Shown: positions 1 to 7,270 of the stretch, in pieces | How positions within the stretch are numbered: position 1 is the stretch's first letter | How the letters are laid out: every line of letters starts with the position of its first letter | Source of the DNA: Prevotella sp. | GTDB lineage: Bacteria; Bacteroidota; Bacteroidia; Bacteroidales; Bacteroidaceae | DNA length: 32,885 nt | Assembly (NCBI GenBank): GCA_017471245.1 | Contig: JAFUVB010000075.1 | Location: forward strand, 1-32,885 | Direction of reading: 5' to 3' | The notes under the pieces: generated by a model | What the model was told of the DNA's origin: nothing | The model's input: the letters and a program-made list of their open reading frames with translations, nothing else | The model's database searches: none | Made by a program: the position numbers and the translations under genes

Positions 1-64
1 ATTGACCACCGGCGGATTCCCACATCCCTTATGTTTCTGTCGTCCCATTACGTTGTATGCAGTA

Positions 65-152
65 ATTGTTTTTCGATGACAAAGATACTAATATGTTTCC
101 GAATTCCCAAATGATTACTCGATAAAATGATCACGGAACCGACCCCTGATCA
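65..152 (-). repeat. Left copy of diverged ~85-bp direct repeat containing a minus-strand promoter
   Basis: This block aligns with 1395-1483 in the same orientation. Its opening 20-odd bases (TTTTTCGATGACAAAGATAC onwards) are identical apart from one extra T in the right copy, and the remainder is diverged but colinear. It contains a minus-strand promoter: -7 TATCTTTG (CAAAGATA at 80-87) and -33 TTTG (CAAA at 108-111), 20 nt apart. A 25-bp TGATCA-ended element sits at 128-152, 16 nt upstream of the -33. The promoter points off the left edge of the window, so its target gene is not visible. Confidence 0.7.
128..152 (+). repeat. 25-bp TGATCA-N13-TGATCA element, copy 1
   Basis: The sequence begins and ends in the palindrome TGATCA with 13 bases between. 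It differs from the copy at 228-252 at two positions. It lies upstream of the leftward promoter at 80-111, at the same distance as the degenerate copy 4 lies from its promoter. That fixed spacing would suit an operator or a repeat-element end, but neither role is shown. Confidence 0.65.
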
Positions 153-223
153 TTCCTTTGCCATTATTTAATTAACACTGCAAATATAGTAATATTTTCA
201 TAAATTTCAAAACAATATACTCA

Positions 224-252
224 AAAATGATCACAGAACCGTCCCCTGATCA
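224..252 (+). repeat. 29-bp inverted repeat, left end (25-bp element copy 2)
   Basis: AAAA followed by the 25-bp element (TGATCACAGAACC at its start, TGATCA at its end). It is the exact reverse complement of 1266-1294. It ends 13 bp from the stop codon of the minus-strand gene at 266-1174, so it lies in that gene's 3' region. Confidence 0.9.
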
Positions 253-265
253 GAATTCTTCATTG

Positions 266-1174
266 TCAGGAACTCATATCGTCAGGAATTGCAACAATGA
301 TATGGGCTTCAGGATTTAATCTCTTTATGCCTGGTTCTATCCATTCTAACATACCCTCATTTTTGATGCTCAATTCTTTGGATTTAGCACATGGCAAAAA
401 GCCCCAATATCTCATCATCTTATTCTTTATCATCAAGTCACAAAGACTTGCTGATACAAATATCTTCCTGTATGCAACAAAGCCATCGCCGAAGTATTCC
501 TTGCTCTTGTAAATGTGTGGCAGGGGATGTTCTTGCAGTGGAAAGTAACCGTATGTCATGGGGTCATATTTCTTTACGCCACATAAAGGACATCTTTGAT
601 ATTCATAAAAAGACAAATCCAATGGCTCGTCAATCACTGGAATAACCAATTGAACATAAGTTTCCATTATAGAGTCATCCTTGTACTTCCTCAAAGGACG
701 ACTTTCAATGCCCAAAGGCTTAAAAACTTTTTCATATAGGTCTGTCTGTACGAAGAACTCGTCATAAATCCACTCTATTCCCCCAAAAGGATATTTGGGA
801 ACTCTCCTTAACCTGAAATCATCTTTCTGAATTAGCCCAGTTCCACATTTTTTACACATGTTTTTCGTATTGTACGTATTATGCAAATAGCCCTTGTTCT
901 CTGGCATAGGGTAGCCAAAAGAGTGGCAACGCTCAATAATACAATAGTCAGCAGATAGTATTTCCTTTTTGGAAAATTCAGTGCCTACTTCATATAAATC
1001 ATCGTTGTATTTCCATTTCTTAAAGTATGGTTTCAGCTCCTTATATAAGTTAATGTCGTAGATTCTGAACATCTTCATATTTTCCAAACCCTCTTTAACG
1101 TCAATATTATGTTGATGAAGAATTTGAACCTGATTTTTGTCCCAGTTATGGCAGATCTCTTTGAAAAATTTCAT
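266..1174 (-). CDS. Unrecognised protein with two CxxCG motifs (putative zinc-ribbon)
   Basis: 302 aa with an ATG start. I do not recognise the protein. It has two CxxCG motifs: C107-C110-G111 (CKKCG) and C195-C198-G199 (CPLCG). These could bind one or two zinc ions. Each is followed by a similar stretch (FVQTDLYEKVF near 141-151 and FVSASLCDLMI near 239-249), which suggests an internally duplicated module. There is no signal peptide and no membrane segment, so it is probably cytoplasmic. The layout recalls the double-CxxCG proteins described from myxobacteria, some of which are thought to be immunity-like, but this is a memory-based analogy. The gene is visibly AT-richer than the sugar-enzyme genes beside it and is bracketed by inverted repeats, which suggests acquisition. 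A promoter lies about 240 bp upstream, at 1411-1442. Confidence 0.75.
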   Translation of the reverse strand: MKFFKEICHNWDKNQVQILHQHNIDVKEGLENMKMFRIYDINLYKELKPYFKKWKYNDDLYEVGTEFSKKEILSADYCIIERCHSFGYPMPENKGYLHNTYNTKNMCKKCGTGLIQKDDFRLRRVPKYPFGGIEWIYDEFFVQTDLYEKVFKPLGIESRPLRKYKDDSIMETYVQLVIPVIDEPLDLSFYEYQRCPLCGVKKYDPMTYGYFPLQEHPLPHIYKSKEYFGDGFVAYRKIFVSASLCDLMIKNKMMRYWGFLPCAKSKELSIKNEGMLEWIEPGIKRLNPEAHIIVAIPDDMSS

Positions 1175-1265
1175 ATTTGAATGTTCTTTTTAAAGTTGTA
1201 TTAAATAGATTATACTTTGTCCACGGACTGGTTTTATGTTCCAGCGTTGAACATTGATTTAGGTA

Positions 1266-1294
1266 TGATCAGGGGACGGTTCTGTGATCATTTT
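1266..1294 (-). repeat. 29-bp inverted repeat, right end (25-bp element copy 3)
   Basis: Exact reverse complement of 224-252 over 29 bp. It lies 92 bp upstream of the ATG at 1174, between the promoter at 1411-1442 and the gene. It would therefore be transcribed in the 5' leader, while its complement lies at the 3' end of the transcript. The two ends could be the termini of a small mobile element or could pair in the RNA. Confidence 0.9.
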
Positions 1295-1394
1295 GTTTTT
1301 CTGAACAGATACAAATGAACGTCCGCAAGTATTGAAGGATTGCGGATTTCTGCTTTTCTTTTGTTGTCGCTGTCTTCATACATATATTAGTTAG

Positions 1395-1483
1395 ATTGTT
1401 TTTTCGATGACAAAGATACTGACTTGTTCCCAAACTACCAAATAATAGCCGATTAAAATGATCAAAAGAACCGATCCAGTGAT
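1395..1483 (-). repeat. Right copy of diverged ~85-bp direct repeat (promoter block)
   Basis: Direct repeat of 65-152, offset by about 1.33 kb. It keeps the promoter elements and, at 1459-1483, a degenerate version of the 25-bp element. The distance between that element and the -33 box is the same as in the left copy (16 nt), so the whole block has duplicated as a unit. Confidence 0.7.
1411..1442 (-). promoter_or_regulatory. Bacteroidota-type promoter for the CxxCG gene
   Basis: On the minus strand: -33 TTTG (CAAA at 1439-1442), a 20-nt spacer, and -7 TATCTTTG (CAAAGATA at 1411-1418). This matches the Bacteroidota consensus TTTG/TAnnTTTG. The leader to the ATG at 1174 would be roughly 230 nt and would contain the inverted repeat at 1266-1294. 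Confidence 0.6.
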
Positions 1484-1592
1484 TCTAAAGCGAGCGGTAT
1501 GCGAAAGGAAAACTTGTTTTTCTTTCTCGAAATAGGCGTTTTACAAGCGCGGAAGCGGCGTTTCGGAGCCTTGGAAACGGCAGAACGGAAAA

Positions 1593-1677
1593 GTAAATCA
1601 AATTGATTTACCGCGCAAATTAAATTAATTTGAAAAGTAAATCAAATTGATTTGCTAAGTAAATTAAATTGATTTAC
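1593..1677. repeat. Array of four ~18-bp near-palindromes (AAATCAAATTGATTT type)
   Basis: Four copies sit at about 1593-1611, 1616-1632, 1637-1654 and 1659-1677, which is one every ~22 bp (two DNA turns). Each has arms AAATCAA/TTGATTT or the variant AAATTAA/TTAATTT, mostly flanked by GTAA or GCAA. The regular phasing and symmetric units could be a protein-binding array or simply a repeat relic. Confidence 0.75.
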
Positions 1678-1723
1678 TGAAGCATCGCTACGACATGGAG
1701 CGAGGAAAACGACGAAAAACTGC

Positions 1724-1899
1724 GATGAAATCGGCGATTTTTACGTACGAGAACGACAATGGGGTGAGATGAAATCGGCGATTTTTACGTATGAGAGCGA
1801 CAATGGGATGAGATGAAATCGGCGATTTTTACGTATGAGAGCGACAATGGGATGAGATGAAACAAGAAATTTTTACGTATGTAACCGGCATTTGGGAGA
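1724..1899 (+). repeat. 44-bp tandem repeat, four units (three near-identical)
   Basis: The units are 1724-1767, 1768-1811, 1812-1855 and a decayed one at 1856-1899, each 44 bp. Each of the first three carries GATGAAATCGGCGATTTTTA, whose core AAATCGGCGATTT is an odd-centred palindrome. The rest reads ACGTATGAGAGCGACAATGG with a few changes. 44 is not a multiple of three and no reading frame is conserved across the units, so this is a DNA-level repeat. Confidence 0.9.
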
Positions 1900-1903
1900 G
1901 ACG

Positions 1904-1960
1904 AAAGTGCCGCTTTGAAGGCTCAAAGGCAATGGCTTGGCTCTCCGAAAGCGGCACTTT
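1904..1960 (-). terminator. 13-bp perfect inverted repeat downstream of the GH140 gene; possible terminator
   Basis: AAAGTGCCGCTTT at 1904-1916 is the exact reverse complement of AAAGCGGCACTTT at 1948-1960, with a 31-nt partly pairable loop. It lies 20 bp past the stop of the minus-strand operon. There is no T-run after it on the minus strand, so a classical intrinsic terminator is doubtful. A transcript-end stabiliser or a bare repeat is equally possible. Confidence 0.45.
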
Positions 1961-1979
1961 GCAGGGGTGCGGTTATTGG

Positions 1980-3419
1980 TTACCAGCGCTCGATGAGCGT
2001 GGTGGCATCTTTCTTGATATAGTCTTTCGCGCTGTCCACGGCAATGAGCACGCGGTCGCTGTTGTTGAGATAGGCACCGTCGTAGACGAATTCCGTCACC
2101 TTGCTGTCGTATTCGCCCAGATAGCGCAGCGTGCCGTCGATGGGGTTCATCTGCCACACGTTCTTTTTCTTGCCGGAAATCTTGGTGAGGTCCACCTGCA
2201 TGGGCTTACCGCTGTAGTTGTATACCAGCAGGTAGTCGTTGCCTCGGGTGGCGATGATGCGGTCGTAGCGCTCACCGTTTTGCGAGGCGATGATGCACTG
2301 GTCGGGGATGCGCTCGGTGAAGGGGAATGCGAGGATGAGCCATTTCAGGTATTTCATCTGCTTGAGCCCGGGATCTTCAAGTGCGTCCCACCATGTCTTG
2401 GTGGCGAAGAACGATGCACCCGTGCCGGGTCGGTGGAACTGCATGATGCTGTTGTGGCCGTAGGTGTGGCCGAAGCAGCCAGCGAAGACAGCCCAATAGG
2501 CGTAGCGGCGCACGTCGTAGTCTTGCCAGCGCGGTTCATCATTGCTATGCAGTCCTTGCGGAATGTCCTCGTAAGAGGGTTCCCCGTCGAGCACAGGCTT
2601 CTGCGGTTTCTTCTCCCAGCTCATGTCAACATAGCGCCAGTTGTCTTCCTCGGTGTTGTCCTTGATGGTGTAGTCGCCGTCGCCGTTGCGCTGTCCGTAG
2701 CGACGGTGCCCGCTCTGGAACATGTTGAAGTCGAGCCATTCGCGGTCGTTGAACCAGCGTGCAGAGGTGGTTCTGCCGCGAGGATGGAATGTCATCACGT
2801 GGTTAGGGTCGTATTGGCGGATGGTGCGCGCAAGGATGTCCCATAGTTCGGTGCCTCGGTCGCCGAGCACGTCGCCGCCGATCATCCAGATGATGTTGGG
2901 CTTGTCTTTGTAGCGCTCAGCGAGGAACTTGCCGTAGGTGGCGGCTTTCTCCTTGTCCATGCGCAGGATTTGCGACCCCCACACACAGTCCATGGCGATG
3001 TAGATGCCGTTGCGGGCAGCCACGTCAACGATGTAGTCGAGATGCTCCCAATAGCCATAGACGCCTGGCTTGGAGAATTTTGCGCAGTCGAAGCTCTCGT
3101 CGTTTGCCTGGAAGCCGTAGATGTTGAACGTGGGAATGGCGTTGATCACCTGTATCTGTTCCACGTTGTAGCCTTGCTGGCGCTCTTTGCCCAAGTAATA
3201 GCTCACTTCCTCGCGGTTGAGGCGCTCGGGAAGCAGCCACGAGGTGTTGCCTAACCAGAAGAAGGGCGTGCCGTTTTCGTGGACGAGGAATCGGTGGTTG
3301 TCGCTCACCTTGAGCTTTCCGTTCTGCCAAGGGTGATTGACGGACGCTCTGTTGCGTTGTGCGCTCGCGCCTGAAACGACCAGGGCGACGAGGGCGGAGA
3401 GGATAATGGTTCTCTTCAT
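1980..3419 (-). CDS. GH140 apiosidase-like glycoside hydrolase (DUF4038 plus C-terminal beta domain)
   Basis: 479 aa, the usual family length. The signal peptide is MKRTIILSALVALVVSGASA. The catalytic (beta/alpha)8 DUF4038 domain spans about 35-370 and includes LKVSDNHRFLVHENGTPFFW near the start. The PF12904-type beta-sandwich spans about 378-479. D183 (in IIWMIGGDV) and E280 (in LDGEPSYED) are the likely catalytic pair by position. The family founder BT1012 cleaves the apiose-galacturonan bond of RG-II, freeing side chains A and B from the backbone. It is the last gene of the minus-strand operon, 28 bp after GH95. Periplasmic or surface location is inferred from the signal peptide. The family call is strong; RG-II as substrate follows from the neighbours. 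Confidence 0.88.
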   Translation of the reverse strand: MKRTIILSALVALVVSGASAQRNRASVNHPWQNGKLKVSDNHRFLVHENGTPFFWLGNTSWLLPERLNREEVSYYLGKERQQGYNVEQIQVINAIPTFNIYGFQANDESFDCAKFSKPGVYGYWEHLDYIVDVAARNGIYIAMDCVWGSQILRMDKEKAATYGKFLAERYKDKPNIIWMIGGDVLGDRGTELWDILARTIRQYDPNHVMTFHPRGRTTSARWFNDREWLDFNMFQSGHRRYGQRNGDGDYTIKDNTEEDNWRYVDMSWEKKPQKPVLDGEPSYEDIPQGLHSNDEPRWQDYDVRRYAYWAVFAGCFGHTYGHNSIMQFHRPGTGASFFATKTWWDALEDPGLKQMKYLKWLILAFPFTERIPDQCIIASQNGERYDRIIATRGNDYLLVYNYSGKPMQVDLTKISGKKKNVWQMNPIDGTLRYLGEYDSKVTEFVYDGAYLNNSDRVLIAVDSAKDYIKKDATTLIERW

Positions 3420-3447
3420 GACGGTTATATTTTTTTCTATAGTGGTG

Positions 3448-5898
3448 TTATTTGGTTGCGGAAAGCGACAGCGACTGACCGGCCTTCATGGTTACCTGAT
3501 ACAGGTTTTCATGTTTGCTTGCCATCCTCTTCAGGCCTTTGCCTTTCAGCGGGGTGGCTGAGCGGATGAGCAGTGTGCCGCCTTGCGCTGCCTTGATGGT
3601 GGCAGATGTCAGCCGGTTGTCTTTCCAAGTGATGTCTACCTCGTTGTTGCCGCGCGCCTTCAGTCCGCTCACGTTGCCGTCGCTCCATGCATCGGGCAGG
3701 GCTGGCAGCAGGTGGATCACCTTGAGACGGACATTCTTCACGCTCATCTCTTCCTGACTTTGCAGGAGCATCTCGGCAATGCCGGCGGCACAACCGAAGT
3801 TACCGTCGATCTGGAATGGGGGATGGGCATCGAAGAGGTTGGGGTAGGTGCCGCCCTTCTTCTTCTCGTTGCGCACCAGGGAGAGCTGGTCGGCAATGAG
3901 CTTGGCGGCGTGGTTACCATCGAGGAGCCGCGCCCAGAGGCACACCTTCCAGCCCATTGACCAGCCCGTGGAGGGGTCGCCGCGGTGGACGAGCACCGTC
4001 TTTGCGGCTTCTGCCAGCTGCGGTGTGTTGATGGGCGATATCTGGTTGCTGGGATAGAGCGCATAGAGATGGCTTACGTGGCGGTGGGTGTCGTCGGGGT
4101 TGTCCCAGTCGTCGAGCCACTCCTGCAACTGTCCGTATCGCCCAATCTGCAGCGGTGGCAATCCGGCGAGCTTTTCTTTCAGGCTGTCGGTCAGCGAAAG
4201 GGGCTGATGGAGGATGTCGCTTGCTTGGATGACGTGGGTGAAGAGGTCGCGAATGAGCTCGTTGTCCATGGTCACTCCAGCCGCCGTGGTTGCCCTGTAT
4301 TTGTGTTCGTTCTCTGGCGAGAGGCTGGGGCAAACCACCCAATATCCCTTTTCGGGGTGCTTCACCATGATCTGGTTGAGGAAGCGTGCCGCTCCCACCA
4401 TGATGGGGAAGGCTTCGCTAAGGAAGTGGCTGTCGCCTGTGTAGAGCCAGTGCTCCCACAGATGCTGGCACATCCATGCTGCTCCCGTGAGCCACATGCC
4501 GCTCGTTGCCCTGTCGATGGCACCGGTGACGCGCCAGATGTCGGTGTTATGGTGGAGCACCCAGCCGTCGGCACCGTACATGATGCGTGCGCTCTTGTTG
4601 CCCGTCTCACTGATGTCGTGGATGAGCGAGAGCAGCGGCTCGGTGAGATCCGACAGGTTTGCGACTTCGGCCGGCCAGTAGTTCATCTCCAGATTGATGT
4701 TCGTGGTGTATTTGGAATCCCACGACGGATAGAGCTTGTCGTTCCAGATGCCTTGCAGCGTGGGTGGCTGGTTGCCTGGCTGCGATGTGCAGATGAGCAG
4801 GTAGCGCCCGAACTGGAAGTAGGTTTCCACGAGATGCAGGTCGTTGTTCTGCTTGAACTGCTCCACGCGGCGGTCGGTGGTGAGGTGGGCGAAGCGGTCG
4901 TTGCCCAGATTGAGGCTTACGCGGTTGAACTGTTTCTGATAGAACACCACATGACTCTGTTTCATCTCCTGATAGTTCGTGCGGAGGGCTTCCTTCAGAA
5001 TGCTCTCCGATTTCTCCACATCGTTGCCACTGATGTCATCATAGTGCTTGAAATTGGTGGCAATGGATATATATAAGGTGGCTTCATCGGCACCGTCGAT
5101 GCTCAGCACACCCTCGCGACTCACCATTCTTCCGCCTTTGCAGCGGGCGGTGACGCGTCCGGTGAAGGTTACTTTCCCCTTCAGTCCCTCATGGCTTCCG
5201 CTGACACCGCTCAGTGTAATCTCATCGCCCTCGCTGGCTATCATCACGTCGGGATGAGGCGATGTGAGCGATGCCGTGAACGAGATGGCACCCCGCTTGC
5301 TGGCAGTGAGATGAACGGTGATGACATTTCCCGTGAATGAAGAGATATACTCACGGCGGAAAGTGGTGCCGTTGGCGGTATACTGTGTGATGGCGCGGGC
5401 AGAGTCGAGCGACAGCTCGCGATAATAGTTCGTATAGTTGCCTTGTCCGGGGAAGTTGAGATACAGGTCGCCAAACGGCTGGTAGGGCATGCCGTGGTTG
5501 GTCCGGCTCTGCACGTGAGCCGTTCCCATGTCCTGCGCCTCACGGTATTTTCCTTCCCACACCAGCTGGCGAATCGTTGGCAGGTATTGGCGGGCTTCGG
5601 GATTGGCGTTGTTGTTGGGCTGACCAGCCCAGATGGTTTCCTCATTCAGTTGCAGGCGGTCGGCAAATACATTGCCGAAAACCATTGCGCCCAGTCTGCC
5701 ATTGCCGATGGGCAGTGCCTCAGTCCAGGTTTGCGCAGGGCGGTCGTACCACAGTTTGTGCTCGTTGGCAGCAGCTGGTTGTGAGCACATGGCGACCAAT
5801 AGTATGAGAATGACCAGTAGTGACTGCCAGATATCTGCTTTCTTCGTGAAGAGTTGCGCGATGCCTGAATCTGACGGGATGGATTTTGATGTGTTCAT
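3448..5898 (-). CDS. GH95 alpha-L-galactosidase/alpha-L-fucosidase
   Basis: 816 aa, full length for GH95. The N-terminus has a long polar lead and then a hydrophobic segment (about 26-43), which acts as a signal peptide. The family opening follows at 49-90 (LWYDRPAQTWTEALPIGNGR, then a segment ending LNEETIW). The helical (alpha/alpha)6 core holds N400 and N402 (TTNINLEMNYW), E529 (SLSPENEH) and D603 before HRHVSH. These match the asparagine pair, general acid and aspartate described for GH95. In RG-II, BT1010 of this family removes terminal L-galactose from chain A; other GH95 members are 1,2-alpha-L-fucosidases. The operon context favours L-galactosidase. The gene starts 10 bp after the esterase stop, which suggests co-transcription and possibly translational coupling. 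Confidence 0.9.
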   Translation of the reverse strand: MNTSKSIPSDSGIAQLFTKKADIWQSLLVILILLVAMCSQPAAANEHKLWYDRPAQTWTEALPIGNGRLGAMVFGNVFADRLQLNEETIWAGQPNNNANPEARQYLPTIRQLVWEGKYREAQDMGTAHVQSRTNHGMPYQPFGDLYLNFPGQGNYTNYYRELSLDSARAITQYTANGTTFRREYISSFTGNVITVHLTASKRGAISFTASLTSPHPDVMIASEGDEITLSGVSGSHEGLKGKVTFTGRVTARCKGGRMVSREGVLSIDGADEATLYISIATNFKHYDDISGNDVEKSESILKEALRTNYQEMKQSHVVFYQKQFNRVSLNLGNDRFAHLTTDRRVEQFKQNNDLHLVETYFQFGRYLLICTSQPGNQPPTLQGIWNDKLYPSWDSKYTTNINLEMNYWPAEVANLSDLTEPLLSLIHDISETGNKSARIMYGADGWVLHHNTDIWRVTGAIDRATSGMWLTGAAWMCQHLWEHWLYTGDSHFLSEAFPIMVGAARFLNQIMVKHPEKGYWVVCPSLSPENEHKYRATTAAGVTMDNELIRDLFTHVIQASDILHQPLSLTDSLKEKLAGLPPLQIGRYGQLQEWLDDWDNPDDTHRHVSHLYALYPSNQISPINTPQLAEAAKTVLVHRGDPSTGWSMGWKVCLWARLLDGNHAAKLIADQLSLVRNEKKKGGTYPNLFDAHPPFQIDGNFGCAAGIAEMLLQSQEEMSVKNVRLKVIHLLPALPDAWSDGNVSGLKARGNNEVDITWKDNRLTSATIKAAQGGTLLIRSATPLKGKGLKRMASKHENLYQVTMKAGQSLSLSATK

Positions 5899-5908
5899 AT
5901 TCTTTCTG

Positions 5909-7246
5909 TTATTTCTTGGGTGAGAATCTCAGTGTGTTTTCATCTTCGATGGTTACCTTGTCTTCATCGAGTTGGTTGCGGTTGAGAGAGAATGCCTTGA
6001 TAAAGAATTCATAAACGGCATTGCGCTTGTTGGGACCAAAATCGTGGCGCTCCTTGGGCAGATGGATGTTCATTACCTGTGCTGACTGTCCATAAAAGCT
6101 GTAGATGCGCTGCAGATAAGGATATTCCACTTCAGGCGTTGTGCTTGTCCAGTCGCCGCCGTCGCTCACCACCATCATCGGTTTCGGGGCGAACATGGCA
6201 GCCAGCTCGGCGTTGCAGGTGCCGCCGCCAGCCAGATGGATGGGCTTTCCGCTCTCGCAAGGGCAGCCGCCATCGAACCACGATGACATGCTAACAACGG
6301 GGCAACTGGCTGTGAACCGGTCGTCGAGCACAGCGAGCAGCACGGTCTGCGTGCCGCCGCCGGAGCCGCCGTTCACACCGATGCGTTGCGGGTCGATGTC
6401 CTTATGAGAGTAGAGCAGGTTGAGAATGCGCAGACCGTTGTAGGCTTGCATCACGTGGGCCTCGCTGGTGTGATGCGCCTGGCTGCTCACCTCGTCGGCA
6501 CTTTCGCCCCATCCCCACAGGTCGTAGCTTACGCAAACGGCTCCCATGCGGGCCAGCGTGGCATAGCGTTTCTGCAGGTCGGCATTGTAGCGTCCGCCGT
6601 TGAAGTGGCCGTTGGGACAGACAATGAGCGGATATTTGCCGCTCTTTCGGACACCGTTCCTGTCAAGTTTCCCCTTTTTCCAAGTCAGGGCAACCGGCGA
6701 ATAGATACTTCCGCATACGGTATGACCGTTTACGGTGGAGAGCCGGAAGTTCTGAACAGTGTAGCCATCGTGCTTTCTCACAGGACCGAATTCATTCTTC
6801 TCCACCACACATTGGCTGATGAGCGCATCAATGCCTAATCGTTTCCTTACTTCCATGCGTAAGGAATTGCGTCGAGCTTCCCATTCCACCTTATTATTAT
6901 ATAGTGACGAGAGCCATGCAATGAGTTTCTCGCCGTCGGCAGGTTGTCGCCGAGGGTATTCATACCGCTTCACCTTCCACAGGTTTCCCTGCTGGAAGAC
7001 GGGCTTGAAGTCGAAAGGCGACAGAATGTTGGTGAGCGTTTCTTCAATGCTGTAGGGGCGGATGCGGAAGTCGGCGTATGCCAGTTTCAGCCCTGTGGTG
7101 TCCATGTCGTACTTCAACCGGATGCCGAACTGCCGTTCCACATCGCCCATCACATCGTGGAGCGAGCGGGTGAAGCGATTCTCGAAAGTCTGTGCTGCGG
7201 CACTTAGCGAGAGTAATGCCATGAGGCAGAATGCTGTTCTTTTCAT
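5909..7246 (-). CDS. CE19-type pectin methylesterase (alpha/beta-hydrolase with N-terminal STN-like domain)
   Basis: 445 aa with signal peptide MKRTAFCLMALLSLSAAAQ. Residues about 22-95 look like an STN/secretin-N type small domain (DVMGDVERQFGIRLKYD and SIEETLTNILSPFDF). An alpha/beta-hydrolase fold follows from about 140. S295 in the GGSGG elbow is the likely nucleophile, H401 (ERHDFG) the likely histidine and D365 a possible acid. The architecture and the neighbours match BT1017, the CE19 founder, which removes methyl esters from galacturonic acid in RG-II. It sits 24 bp after the triple enzyme gene and 10 bp before GH95. A generic acetyl-xylan-esterase-like hydrolase is the alternative reading, but the operon makes CE19 more likely. 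Confidence 0.78.
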   Translation of the reverse strand: MKRTAFCLMALLSLSAAAQTFENRFTRSLHDVMGDVERQFGIRLKYDMDTTGLKLAYADFRIRPYSIEETLTNILSPFDFKPVFQQGNLWKVKRYEYPRRQPADGEKLIAWLSSLYNNKVEWEARRNSLRMEVRKRLGIDALISQCVVEKNEFGPVRKHDGYTVQNFRLSTVNGHTVCGSIYSPVALTWKKGKLDRNGVRKSGKYPLIVCPNGHFNGGRYNADLQKRYATLARMGAVCVSYDLWGWGESADEVSSQAHHTSEAHVMQAYNGLRILNLLYSHKDIDPQRIGVNGGSGGGTQTVLLAVLDDRFTASCPVVSMSSWFDGGCPCESGKPIHLAGGGTCNAELAAMFAPKPMMVVSDGGDWTSTTPEVEYPYLQRIYSFYGQSAQVMNIHLPKERHDFGPNKRNAVYEFFIKAFSLNRNQLDEDKVTIEDENTLRFSPKK

Positions 7247-7270
7247 TCTATAGCTTGTTGTTCAAGTTCG

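Larger units (their letters stand above)
1484..1979. other. Non-coding repeat-rich stretch between the CxxCG gene and the GH140 gene
   Basis: No credible gene was seen here. It holds an AT-rich near-palindrome array (1593-1677), four 44-bp tandem units (1724-1899) and a 13-bp-stem inverted repeat (1904-1960). The gene at 1980 ends convergently into it, so part of the stretch may shape the 3' end of the RG-II operon transcript. Confidence 0.7.

Noticed and set aside
297-645. Two short plus-strand frames opposite the CxxCG gene
   Set aside because: They overlap each other and the minus-strand gene, which has the promoter and motif support.
1593-1899. CRISPR array
   Set aside because: The 44-bp units are contiguous with no unique spacers, the 18-bp palindromes are only 22 bp apart, and no cas genes are present.
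1857-2846. 329-codon plus-strand frame opposite the GH140 gene
   Set aside because: It is antisense to a recognisable enzyme, its product has no family features, and it starts inside the 44-bp tandem repeat.
3985-5076. 363-codon plus-strand frame opposite the GH95 gene
   Set aside because: It lies wholly antisense to a gene with conserved catalytic residues; long antisense frames are expected in GC-rich coding sequence.
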